Positions 1 to 10,571 of a stretch of 64,000 nt of DNA are shown here, in pieces. The position numbers were made by a program, and so were the translations under genes. Origin of the DNA: Chrysoperla carnea (taxonomy: Eukaryota; Arthropoda; Insecta; Neuroptera; Chrysopidae). Below the pieces are notes generated by a model. It was not told the origin of the DNA and ran no database searches. It saw nothing but the letters and a program-made list of their open reading frames with translations. Each line of letters begins with the position of its first letter. The stretch's first letter is position 1. The stretch lies in the NCBI RefSeq assembly GCF_905475395.1, contig NC_058339.1:91088520-91152519 (forward strand), in the 5' to 3' direction.

Positions 1-415
1 GTCCGTCTGTGGACATGATAACTCAAAAACGGAAAAAGATATCGAGCTGAAATTTTTACAGCGTACTCAAGACGTAAAAAGTGAGGTCAAGTTCGTAAAT
101 GAGAATCATAGGTCAATTGGGTCTTGGGTCCGTCGGACCCATCTTGTAAACCGTTAGATATAGAACAAAAGTTTAAATGTAAAAAATGTTCCTTATCAAA
201 AATTAAACAACTTTTGTTTGAAACATTTTTTCGTAAACATCACTGTTTACCTGTGAGGGCGCCCATTAGGCGGAAATTTTATAATATGTACTATACTTGA
301 TTATCAGTTATGTATGTGTCACATGTTTGTATGTGTAATGTGATAAAGAAATCAACACTGACTATGCATGGTATTTCAACAGTTAACTCAGTCAAATGTT
401 TGTTTTCACTTGTTT
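1..415 (-). repeat. R1 interspersed repeat, copy 1 (truncated by window edge)
   Basis: This copy begins inside the element at the gtccgtctgtgg segment and reads in reverse to its head, ending at gttttcacttgttt. It matches the full copy at 41561-42113 almost base for base over long stretches, including the inner palindrome around 127-141 (gggtccgtcggaccc). It lies in an intron of Ptr. Confidence 0.9.
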
Positions 416-1810
416 CATTTTTATTTTCTGGAACATACTGCAACATTAAATTGAATGAAGTTTTGAACTCGAGAGTACATTTTTTATTTTTTTATTTTAT
501 AGAATAGAAGAATAAACAAATTAATTTAAATAATCATATTTTTATTTATGATTATTAATTCTTTATTATTATTATTATTATTATCATTATGTGAAAGTTT
601 TTTTAAAAAATATTTTTTGATAAAACAAAAAGACTTTACCTTATTATTTAAATCGGTCCAGTAACAATCAGGTAGATAGTCAGGTGAACTGAAGTGAAAT
701 AATACTTTAATCATTTAAAATTTTAATTTGTTGTTATGTTATTTATGTCACTCACATAAATTAACTAATGTTCAACATAAAATTATTATGGCATTACATT
801 AAATGGGCCAAATCATGTACTATTATGTATTATGTATATTACAATTAAAATAGATAAAATATTTTTTGGGATGTATTTAGCTAAATTAATGTCATTAAAA
901 AATTAATTTTTTTTGTAGATAGGTAATTATTAAAACTTCTTTGTCTAATTGTCAGTTTGTAATAAGACACTGATAGTGGTCGACGCGGAAATAAACTCTG
1001 TTTTCATACGGAATAATTAAATTTTAAAATCTAGGTGTTATCAGCAGTAGGCTTTATTTTATTGCCATTAGACAAGTGGAATACAGTTCACCCTGGGCCC
1101 CAAGTACTTCAGATACCAATTCTTTCGCGATATTCGTTTCCAGCGACCCCAAAAACCAACAAGTAACGAGTTTGGGCTAATTGTAAAACGAATTTCCTAA
1201 AAACTCCAGGAGACGACGGGGATACCGGGCACCAGGTACCTCCGAGATCAATTCTGTCACGGTATTCGTGTTCAGCGATCTCAAAAACGAGTTTGGAATC
1301 AATTTAAAATGCGTTTATCTCACAAAGTTTCCTGACGCTCTAACGAATTGAATGCACAAAACCGCATTCAAATTCGTCTTACTTTTCTAATTTTTCAAAC
1401 TTCAGTGCTTTGTTTCCGGGACTGCGCCGACTAATCGGTTTGTCGGCCAAAGTCATAGTCGGCACATCTCTACATCTCGCTTGTCCATACGATCTACACC
1501 TAAAACTCCAGTTTATTATTATTCAGTATTTAGTTATTTTTGTGCATATTGCCTGTATTCGCAGGAACTGAACTTTTCTGAAATGATTAACTATAACTTC
1601 TAAGCTCTCAAAATAACGAAATTTTTCCCCAGATTTTACTCAACTCTGTTTAAATTTTGGTTTTGTAAAGATAAGATTCAAGAATATTTTAGTCATTCTT
1701 TGTACTGATTGATCAGGTTTCAACTTTTAAACCCATATAGCCCCCTCCAAAACATAATAAAGATTTTTTTATATCAAAAATGTTAATTTTTTTGTATTTT
1801 TTTTTTACAG
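416..1810. other. Ptr intron sequence, no gene seen
   Basis: This is the part of the Ptr intron between the R1 copy at the window edge and exon A. It contains a TTA/ATT trinucleotide run at about 562-595. It also contains two related blocks near 1085-1180 and 1230-1320, sharing the wording tattcgt..cagcga..tcaaaaac, which look like a decayed tandem duplication. Nothing here is convincingly coding. Confidence 0.5.
1085..1330. repeat. Decayed two-unit repeat in Ptr intron
   Basis: Two blocks about 130-145 bp apart share taccaattct/gatcaattct, cgatattcgt/cggtattcgt, and cagcgaccccaaaaac/cagcgatctcaaaaac. They resemble the wording of the 12.3-13.2 kb foldback element and the 20.3-20.5 kb repeat (clauses on ends, 'aattctgtcacg', 'cagcga'), so all may belong to one old family. 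Confidence 0.4.
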
Positions 1811-1942
1811 GTTTTGCTGTAGTATTTTTATTTATATGGCATTTAACATTTTTTGCCGGCTGTGTTGCTGTTTCTGGCTATTGTGAACAGAAAAATTTAC
1901 ATTCAGTGTTTTGTTTTAAAGTTCTACCACGTTCAAAATCAA
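1811..1942 (+). CDS. Ptr: Ptr exon A (last SSD helix)
   Basis: The exon follows a polypyrimidine tract ending ttttacag at 1810 and is followed by the donor gtaagg at 1943. It enters with two bases of a codon and leaves with one. It encodes one transmembrane helix (AVVFLFIWHLTFFAGCV) and a cysteine-containing loop ending LPRSKSS. Joined to 4792, the split codon becomes AAT and the frame continues as NRSWLYR. Confidence 0.8.
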
Positions 1943-4900
1943 GTAAGGAAAATAATATGCTTTTAACATACTTATATTTAGGCAATTTGTATTACATTTA
2001 TGTACTTAGGTTCATCTAGTTTTTAAAAACTAAGAATTTAAACTCTTATAATATTAAAATACAAAGTGACTCAAAATTCACCAACCCAATGGAATAACTT
2101 ATAATTATGTAAATGTGAGCGGAAGCAATTAGGAATGAAACTGGAAGGAATGAAGGTAGTTTTCATCAATTTATGTAGAAATATTCTGGTTCTATTTTGA
2201 GTAATAAAAGCACATTATTGTGTGACCTAAAACACGAGCCACCATGATGTGACATCATATAGGAAAAATAATATGCATTAATTACTAATTTGTTGATCGC
2301 TTTCAAAGTAATGTAGGTTATCTTACATCAACTTGATTTATGTATATAATAATTACATACACGACTGGTGTTTTTTTCCAATATTATGTCACCAAAATAG
2401 TTGATAGCATTTTTGCAAGAATAAAAAAGGTTTAAAATTTAATTTTATGGCAAGAAAGCGAGTTTATTTTGCCGAAATATATTTCTTTGTGGCTTTTTAT
2501 TAGGAAAATCAATATTTTGAAGTACTTTAAGTACGAGGGAACATTTTATTTTTTCAGTTTATCATTTCATTACATGGTAGATGAATCATAACTTATTACT
2601 TTTAGAGTGGCCATAAAATTTCTTTATTGCAGATTTTTAAGCACCCTGTATTACACATTTTCATATACTTTATTGATGCGTATATTAATTTTTTTTTTAT
2701 ATTATTAATAATAGCTAATAAATAAATTTAAAAAAAAAAAGTCTTTAAAAGAATTTGTGTCATAACTAATAATTAGAAAATAAATAAATGTAAAATTACA
2801 AAATTATAGGAAATACAAGTCAACTTACCGGAGTACATACCGGAAAAAGAATTATTAAATGACGTAATACTTATTACTTACTTACATGTACTTTTAGTAT
2901 GAGTACAGGGTGATTCAAGTCTGAGTATGACATCAGAACTTTATTCGATGATAGATAAAACGTACAAATATTCAAAATTTTAAAATACAATAATTAGTCT
3001 AAGACTCTAAGAGATAGTGAACTAACTAGTTTTCCACAAAGTCAAAAATTTTTTTAATGACATTTTAAATCCGTCAATCAAGAAAGTAACGTTTTGGCAT
3101 GCATTCGCGGCTGCGTCATAATCACTTAAATTTTTTTAAATGTAAAATACGAAATTTTTAAATGTCTACCGAAGAAAATTGCTATTCCCCAACAAATTTT
3201 GGCGGTTGCAAGAATGTGCCAGACCATATCAAAGTTGCCATAGAGGTGGTAATTCATAACCTGTCCTCAGAAGGATGAAATTTTGAAAGATGATTCTTTA
3301 AATAGTTTAAAAAGTACATGTAAATTACCAGAACATTCTGACGGTTGCAAGTGTCTGCCAAACCATTATATAATGATGATGGGAGTGCGAGCGCAACAAA
3401 CTTATACGAGCTCTAGTGTCAGAAAAAGAGAATAAAATATATTATCTAATGAAGTAGGATGAACAATTACGGAAATTAAAGATAAACAGAGTTATATACA
3501 TGTAATAGTCCCACCTAAGTTAAAATTTACTGATATCTTGGGTACAGCAATGTCACCTGTGCCAATTTCTGCTTTTTACCTGTAGAATAAAAATTTTTGA
3601 TAAGTGCAGAAAAAAATGGGTAAATTTGAAATATTAGATATCTTTTTTATTATCTTCGATAATATAAAGAGCCTGTGTATCTAGAAAAGAGCGCTTTCCT
3701 GGCTTTATTATCTACCATTTTAAGAATTACTGTTGTTCTATTTGGATCACCCCGTACACTTCACGTAAGTTATGAGAATTATTTAAAAAAAATAAAATGA
3801 TACACCTCTAACTAACTAGCTAAACCTAATAATGAAGGTTTTGTGTATGCAAATAAAACCTACTTTCTTATTTCAACAAAAAAAAAATTTTTAATTTTCT
3901 AATTATTAATTTAATATACCGGGTGTTAATTTGATTGTCCTAATTATAAATCATTTAAATTAAAAAGTGGTCCAAGGGGGCGACAAATCAATAATATTTG
4001 GCCAACAGAGGGGGGGGGGGGCAAATCAGAAAGTTTTGTCCTAAAAATTTCATAAATCCAACTATAGTTTCATATAAAAACAAAAATGGCCAGCAAAATC
4101 TATGGAAAGTCCACGGCCAGATAAAGAGGCCAGGCCCTTCCCTGACCTGCTCCTCGCTACACGTATGTATATGAGATGTATAGTAGAATTAGGTATTAAA
4201 ATGGCATATAATCGAGGAAATAAAACTGAAAAAAACAGTCCAACTAAGAATCGACTCCTCGGCAGTAAATTTTTATGGGAGCCGATGAAAAATATTTGCC
4301 GGAGTGCATTTAACAAAACCATATTCATGCGAACTAGTGCTTTTTCGATTTTCCTCCATAGAGTAAGACAGAAGTACCCTACTTCCGGACAACATTTGAA
4401 AAAAAAAATACGGATTTTGTTGAAAACTCGTTATTTACGAAAATAAAGTTTATTTTGTGGTTGGGGTCAAAAATTTAATGATTTAATGCAAAAATTATAT
4501 GATTTTGTATTTTGGATAATTCTAAGCACTTTTGACTCCGAATATTTTTTACCAAACCTCAATCCTCAACGTTTTGGAAGTATCAGAGTTTGAAAAAAAA
4601 AAAAAAAAAAAAGGGAAATATAAATATTATTTTGTGATTCTGATCAAAAATTTGATTTGAAAACCATATGACTCTATATTTTTGATAATTATAAAGTCTT
4701 TTTGGCTCTTGGCATTTTTTATCTTACCTCACCGATTTCGGTATACGTCTCTCAGAAATTTGATTACAGATAATTTTCTTTTCTTTGGTAGATAATCGAT
4801 CGTGGCTTTATCGAGCATTATGTTCAGGCGGTGTTGATCCTGATAATCCCGATAATCCAGTGGATAATGAAGAACATGGCATGATGATCTTTTTCCGCGA

Positions 4901-7032
4901 TCATTTTGCCCGCTTAATAAATAATAGTTTTGCTAAAGCACTCATTATTTTAATATTCGCTATGTATTTAGCTGGAGCATGTTATGGTTTAACACAAATT
5001 AAAGAAGGTTTGGAACGTCGAAAAGTTGCAAAAGCTGATTCATATTCAATTGAATTTTTCGATCGTGAAGATGCATATTTTCGTGAATTTCCCTATCGAA
5101 TTCAAGTAAGTTACTCACAACGTTAAAATTGTTTTTATCAAGTTACATAATTTTGGTTCTTGTTCAAAGGTAATTGTTTCTGGTGAAATGAATTATTCCG
5201 ATCCGAAAGTTCAACAAACAATTGAAGATGTGATGCAAAGTTTAGAGAATACATCGTATATTTCACCGCCGATTTATTCGGAATCTTGGCTACGATCATT
5301 TTTACAATATATGGAACGAAATCAAGATTACCTTAATATGTCGATCGCTACAGAACCTGAATTTATAGCCAGTTTAAAAGAGGTAATTTTCTTTGGTGAC
5401 CGGTTTTTTTATTGCCAGCGAGCAAAATAATTTTTTTTTATATTTTAGTTGTGGTTATATCCATCAAATCCATTTTCGTTGGATGTAAAATTTGATGAAA
5501 CGGGTACGAAAATTATTGCATCACGATTTTTAATTCAAGCTGTTAATATTAACGATACGAATCATGAAAAAGAGATGGTCCGAGCTTTGAGAGATATCTG
5601 TAAAGCTGCCCCATTGAACGTGACAGTTTTTCATCCATATTTTGTATTCTTTGATCAGGTACGTTCTAAATTATAAAATTCAAATTTAATCCTTTTAAGA
5701 TTCTCGAACAAGAGAATTACGAAAAATTAAAATAAATTTATTGTTTCCAATTTCGATAAAAGTTAGTTTATAAGATATTTATTATCCAATAATTACTTAA
5801 ATCGGATTTTTTTAACGATTAGATAAGGCGACTTTACGAATCGAATTCATCAATTCGGGTGAATTTGATCTAAAATAAAAATCTTTCAATTTTAGAAGGT
5901 AATTTAAACCACAAAAATCCAAAATTGTATATAAATCCAAAAAAAAAAAAACTAATAATCTCATCCACAATGTTCCCAATTAAAAAACTTTTTCTAATAA
6001 TTATATAATTTGTTACAGTTTGAACTCGTAAGACCAACGTCAATTCAATCAATGATCATTGGGGCACTAATTATGATGTTAATATCATTCATATTCATTC
6101 CAAATTTACTTTGTGGAATTTGGGTCGCTTTCAGTATTGTATCGATTGAAACCGGTGTAGCAGGATACATGGCCCTGTGGGATGTTAATTTGGATTCAAT
6201 ATCAATGATAAATTTAATTATGTGCATTGGATTTTCCGTGGATTTCACAGCGCATATTTGTTACGTCTATATGGCCTCCAAGAAAACTACATCGAAAGAA
6301 CGTGTACGAGAATGTTTATACGCACTTGGAATGCCAATTGTTCAGGGATCCTTGAGTACTGTCCTTGGAGTTGGTTGTCTGATATTCACTTACAGTTATA
6401 TTTTCCTGGTGTTCTTTAAAATGATTTTCTTGGTGATCGTCTTCGGGGCGCTTCATGGTTTGTTCTTGTTACCCGTTTTGCTATCACTGTTTGGACCAAC
6501 ATCATGTAAGAAGAAAGAAAAAAATAACATTAAAATGTCGAATGTTCAAAAAGCTTTGCCACATCCGTACTGTATCCCACATCCAAGTTTAATCGTCTCC
6601 AATGGATATCCAACGAAACCCCTTAATAAAAACATCTACAAAGGATATGGCGATGTGGATAAAGATCTAGGACTTGGAACATCTGGGGAAGATTCTAGTG
6701 AATCCAGTTCAAATAAATCACAACGGCGTCAAGCATTAGAAGATGAAAATACACGTAGACGCTATGAAGAAGGTTGGCGTCGTTCTTCGCACGTCATAAA
6801 CTCGAATGGACCAAGTCAATTTCAACCGTCTCAAGTAATGGATGTCTATGGACATGAAGCAGAGCGTGCGTGGTATAGACAGCGTAGTGAGGGTCATCGT
6901 CCTCGAAGGTATTCCCCTCCGATTGGAGGTCCTGGAGAACGTTATGGTCCCCGAAGTTTACCGCAACGCTCTCAATCACATCATAATATTACACATCCGC
7001 GATATGTAGGTGGTGAAATTCGATTTCCATAA
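1811..7032 (+). CDS. Ptr: Patched-related membrane protein (Ptr), 3' five exons
   Basis: Join 1811-1942, 4792-5105, 5170-5382, 5449-5658, 6019-7032; the 5' exons lie left of the window. It encodes about the last 626 residues of an RND-superfamily protein of the Patched-related/PTCHD type. Visible in order: the last helix of the first sterol-sensing domain, a loop, a helix containing IFAMYLAGACYG (TM7), a second ectodomain starting near ADSYSIEFFDRED, then five helices (TM8-12) in the last exon. The motif GFSVD at 6229-6243 matches the GxxxD proton-relay motif of TM10 in this family. A charged, serine- and arginine-rich cytoplasmic tail of about 170 residues ends at TAA 7030-7032. All introns have GT/AG ends and the frame stays open through each. 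The family acts in membranes and is related to Hedgehog-pathway Patched and to Dispatched, but transport substrates for Ptr are not established. The assignment to Ptr rather than another PTCHD paralogue rests on remembered similarity along the whole tail. Confidence 0.85.
1943..4791. other. Ptr intron, 2.85 kb
   Basis: The intron holds poly(A/T) tracts, a G(10) run near 4011-4020, and a distinctly more GC-rich block at about 4085-4446. That block is open in two overlapping antisense frames (114 aa plus, 88 aa minus). I recognise no protein in either frame; the block looks like an inserted repeat. Confidence 0.5.
4792..5105 (+). CDS. Ptr: Ptr exon B (TM7 and start of second ectodomain)
   Basis: Acceptor ttctttggtag ends at 4791; donor gtaagt starts at 5106. 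It encodes GGVDPDNPDNPVDNEEHG, a transmembrane helix around residues IILIFAMYLAGACYG, and QIKEGLERRK, a stretch strongly conserved in Patched-related proteins. Phase is 0 at the 3' end after FPYRIQ. Confidence 0.88.
5170..5382 (+). CDS. Ptr: Ptr exon C (second ectodomain)
   Basis: Acceptor ttcaaag ends at 5169; donor gtaatt starts at 5383. Phase is 0 at both ends. It encodes the extracellular stretch that includes YSESWLRSFLQYMERN. Confidence 0.87.
5449..5658 (+). CDS. Ptr: Ptr exon D (second ectodomain)
   Basis: Acceptor tattttag ends at 5448; donor gtacgt starts at 5659. Phase is 0 at both ends. It encodes LYPSNPFSLDVKF and ASRFLIQAVNINDTNHEKEM, ending FFDQ just before TM8. Confidence 0.88.
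6019..7032 (+). CDS. Ptr: Ptr terminal exon (TM8-12 and cytoplasmic tail)
   Basis: Acceptor ttgttacag ends at 6018 and the stop is TAA at 7030-7032. It encodes five hydrophobic helices, including LWDVNLDSISMINLIMCIGF with the following GFSVD motif. The tail after SLFGPTSCKKKEK is hydrophilic and disordered, rich in Ser, Arg and Tyr. An AATAAA occurs at 7040-7045, probably too close to the stop to be the main poly(A) signal; another lies near 7445. Confidence 0.9.
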   Translation, partial: FELVRPTSIQSMIIGALIMMLISFIFIPNLLCGIWVAFSIVSIETGVAGYMALWDVNLDSISMINLIMCIGFSVDFTAHICYVYMASKKTTSKERVRECLYALGMPIVQGSLSTVLGVGCLIFTYSYIFLVFFKMIFLVIVFGALHGLFLLPVLLSLFGPTSCKKKEKNNIKMSNVQKALPHPYCIPHPSLIVSNGYPTKPLNKNIYKGYGDVDKDLGLGTSGEDSSESSSNKSQRRQALEDENTRRRYEEGWRRSSHVINSNGPSQFQPSQVMDVYGHEAERAWYRQRSEGHRPRRYSPPIGGPGERYGPRSLPQRSQSHHNITHPRYVGGEIRFP

Positions 7033-9099
7033 ACATTTTAATAAATTAATTTTGTGTGTGTGAAAAACGCGGTTCTTTTTTGGAAAAACAGTGGCTCCAC
7101 AAATTGTTTTTTTTTTTTAACTAAGTCATTAATTTATGATGTGTATGCTATAAACTAACACAGGACTGGAGAAATTTCGTTGAACGTAAAAAGACTTGGA
7201 ATGGTATAGACGAGAAACATGTCTTGAAAAAAACCGAAAATCGAAACAAACCAAAATTTTCGGCGCTCTCTTCAGGCCTTGTGTTTAAAGTGAGATGGAT
7301 GAACTGTGGAATATAGTGAATTTACGTGAACTGTAAAATAATTTTAGATTGGAAATCTATATACGTAATTTTTGTGGAAGGTTAAGATTTCTGGGTAAAA
7401 TTTATAAGTGGGTTTAGTTAATATGTCGAACTGTTTGCTCAAAGAAATAAAATATACTCCAGATAAGCAGTCCATTAGACCCGAATGCAAACTATATTTG
7501 CCTCGGAGAGACCACTAATTTTTATTTATTTATTTTTGTTTTTGGTTCATCGAATTTTTGGTCTCTTTTGGCTGACAAATTCAACTAGGGGACAAAAAAA
7601 TTCGTAACCGACTAACCGAATCAATTATGTCTTACAAACGGGTCATGTGGACAGCGTCTGGACTAATATATGATTGTATTATAATAAATATATTTGTAGA
7701 TTTTGGACTTTTCCGTTAAAATAATCGTTACCTAATTTTGCAGTTAATTTAGCAAATTATTAACTAAGATTTTAAGTTAAGTAACTCTTTTTTTGCAAGC
7801 TTATTTATTTTGTTTTGTAATCGAAAACCAGAAGATGGCCATCTTCTGGTTCCGGAACGCGGAATTTATGTCAAGATGATGTCATGATAGCTTCATACGT
7901 CACATTTTGTAATAAATAAAAAATGTATGTATTCATTAATTAAGGACCTTATTCTTTATTCGATTATCAACGGATTAACCATATCGGGACTCCTAGACAT
8001 AATGCAATAGGCTTGTTGGCAAAATGCAAAATTTTTTTTTATCACTGCAAGTGAATTATCCCAGCATGGCCAGAAAAATAAAGTTGGTTTTTGAAAATAT
8101 TTAGAGGTTTGAAAATATTTTTTTTAATATGAAAAGTTTGCGCATTGCATGATTATCGAACTTTATAAGCTGACTTTTAGACGATAGTATTAAAAAATTT
8201 GTTTACATTTTTTTTAAACTTAAATGTAAAATAATTTAAAGGCTTAAAAAAGAATGTAAATGCCTTTGTAACAAAAGCCTTTAACAATCACCTTATTACA
8301 AACAGTCAATTTTGAATATTAAAACATTATCCGTATATATTTTTGTAAGATTGTAATTGTAAACAAAAAATATTTTAAGCTTTAAAATAAAATATTTACA
8401 AATTTTTATTTGATTTTTATTTATTTAACAGGCTTCAACAATATACCTACAGGGTTCATTTTTCTATATAAGTTGATATATGCTTGAAACTCGAAAAATA
8501 ACATTTATCGATAAAAATGCTTCAAGCGAAAAATGTTGGGTGTGTAGGCGCACAACCTACGCAGACATTAAACTGGACATAGGTTTTCAAGCTCAATGAA
8601 AAGCTCATTCTACTCCATAACTGATAATCGATACATGAACACTTTGGGAGAGTATGATAAATGTGGCACCACGATTTACCGATGGAATATGATTAAACAT
8701 AGTAAAATAAATGAAGAGTAACAATTTTCGAGTTTCAGCTTAATTTTCGAGTAATTGACTCTTTAAGTCTATATTTGAAATTACACATATGCCCATTTTT
8801 TAATGTTGATTCGTTTAAATTTGTCCAATGGATACTAATATATAGCGATTTTGAACTAATATGTAGCGATTTTCAATTATAACATAATGTTATAATTTTT
8901 GTCGGTGTGGCTATCCGCACAATACCGTCTACACTCCACACTCCACAAGTCATAGTAAAATACTGTGACTTGTATCAGTTGTACGTTATGTTGTACTTTA
9001 TTCATCTACGAGGATGTAGTTTTTTTTGTGGAAGATTATTCAATTTTTATTATCAATTCGAAGCTCCTTACTTACTTTATTCAAATTAATTAGTATAAA
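7033..9099. other. Intergenic Ptr-Rif1, no gene seen
   Basis: This is the 3' flank of Ptr followed by AT-rich DNA. A segment near 8040-8130 (gccagaaaaataaagttggtttttgaaaat) resembles one at 61730-61790, suggesting another dispersed repeat. No ORF in this stretch resembles a known family. Confidence 0.45.
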
Positions 9100-9199
9100 A
9101 GCATACAAGGCTCCACAAGTTAAATATATAGATGTACCGTGAGATATAGCTCACTGCGTGCAGTATAAAGCAATTTCAAGTATGTATTACAAGTTCTAT

Positions 9200-9596
9200 C
9201 TAGACGTATACAGTCTATTATGACATACCGTGTGCGGTTAAAAACCTCGCACGGCTTGAAAATCTCTGTATAAACGCATACCGTCTGTTATAGCTTACCG
9301 TGTGCGGTTAAAAACCTCGCAAGGCTTGAAAATCTCTGTAGAATACGCTTTCCCATCTGTATAATGTATACCGTGGACGAGACTATACCGCACACGGTAT
9401 ATTTCATTTGCTTCAAATAAGCCTTCCAATCTATATTGTGTATACCGTGGACGAGACTATACCGCACACGGTATAAGGGCTCGACGGCATAAAGAGTATA
9501 CCGTAAAAAAGTATACCGTGCACGGTATAAGGGCTCCACGGTATAAAAGAGCAAAAATAATTTCATACCGCGTCTAAATAGACCGTATACGGTATA
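9200..9596. repeat. Short tandem duplications with TATACCGTG palindromes
   Basis: A unit containing accgtgtgcggttaaaaacc occurs at about 9226 and again at 9296 (70-bp period). A second unit containing gtataccgtggacgagac occurs at 9366 and 9440 (74-bp period). Each carries accgtg...cacggt inverted pairs, and tataccgtgcacggtata near 9510-9527 is a perfect 18-bp palindrome. This block grades into the 16-bp satellite on its right. Confidence 0.85.
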
Positions 9597-10087
9597 CCGT
9601 GGACGGTCTAGACCGTAAACGGTATACCGTATAGACGGTATACCGTGTAGACGGTATACCGTATAGACGGTATACCGTGTAGACGGTATACCGTATAGAC
9701 GGTATACCGTGTAGACGGTATACCGTGTAGACGGTATACCGTATAGACGGTATACCGTGTAGACAGTATACCGTGTAGACGGTATACCGTATAGACGGTA
9801 TACCGTGTAGACGGTATACCGTATAGACGGTATACCGTGTAGACGGTATACCGTATAGACGGTATACCGTATAGACGGTATACCGGTATACCGTATAGAC
9901 GGTATACCGTATAGACGGTATACCGTCTACACGGTATACCGTATAGACGGTATACCGTATAGACGGTATACCGTGTAGACGGTATACCGTATAGACGGTA
10001 TACCGTATAGACGGTATACCGTCCATACGGTCTAGACCGTCCACTGTTGTTGTGTAGACGGTATACCGTATAGACGGTATACCGTAT
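9597..10087. repeat. 16-bp palindromic minisatellite (GTATACCGTRTAGACG)n
   Basis: About 25-28 units of 16 bp run through this region. Two variants, ...CCGTATAGACG and ...CCGTGTAGACG, partly alternate and give a 32-bp higher-order pattern. Every junction contains the palindrome GGTATACC. The main array is bracketed by two identical 14-bp palindromes, ACGGTCTAGACCGT, at 9603-9616 and 10027-10040. One unit near 9921-9936 is inverted (CCGTCTACACGG). Because 48 bp is three units, all frames read through as 16-residue repeats; these long minus-strand ORFs are an artefact, not a gene. Confidence 0.95.
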
Positions 10088-10160
10088 CAATATTTTTAAG
10101 CGTTACAAACTTGGGACTAAACTTAGTATACCTTGCATATTGCATATATGCATGGTATAA
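10088..10160 (+). repeat. R1 tail fragment attached to the satellite
   Basis: The sequence tcaatatttttaagcgttac, followed by aaacttgggactaaac and tatatgcatggtata, is the standard last ~75 bp of R1. It starts directly where the satellite ends, so the body of this R1 copy is missing or has been replaced by the satellite. Confidence 0.9.
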
Positions 10161-10173
10161 TAAAGTATTCTTA

Positions 10174-10569
10174 TTCGCATCGTGCGTGAGTTTTATTGGA
10201 GGCGTTTCCATGGTAACGGTACACTACTTTAATTATAGAATTGTATGGAGTCATATATAATAATTGTATGGATTGCATTTTTGACTTACATTGAAAATTT
10301 AATATTGTTCTCACAAATTTAAATAAATAATTATGATAATTTACATTTCAAAAATAATATTTGTGCAATTTGGTTTCTTATTTTCACAATTTTTAATGCA
10401 TTAAGTTTAAATAATTAGTGTTTTTCAATAATTTTAATTTGACATTTCTATAACATTAACATGTAAAGAATTGCAAATTAGTCATAACAGCCTCCTTTAT
10501 CGCCAAAATTTTTCACTGGAAGCGCTTCATCGATTTTATGGTCCTTACCATGACTGTGCACACAACGAA
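10174..10569 (+). mobile_element. MITE, TA-flanked, about 390 bp (copy 1)
   Basis: The left end TTCGCATCGTGCGTGAG and the reverse complement of the right end, TTCGTTGTGTGC, form imperfect terminal inverted repeats. TA dinucleotides flank both ends (10172-10173, 10570-10571), as expected for Tc1/mariner-type target duplication. Internal sequence matches 58606-58993 and, inverted, 62746-63135. There is no coding capacity. This copy is slightly more diverged than copy 2. Confidence 0.85.
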
Positions 10570-10571
10570 TA

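Noticed and set aside
9597..10087. CRISPR-like array
   Set aside because: There are no unique spacers between repeats; it is a continuous minisatellite in an insect genome.
9574..10090. Two long overlapping minus-strand ORFs (156 and 160 codons)
   Set aside because: They are translations of the 16-bp satellite; every frame stays open because the unit lacks stops, and the product is only a 16-residue repeat.
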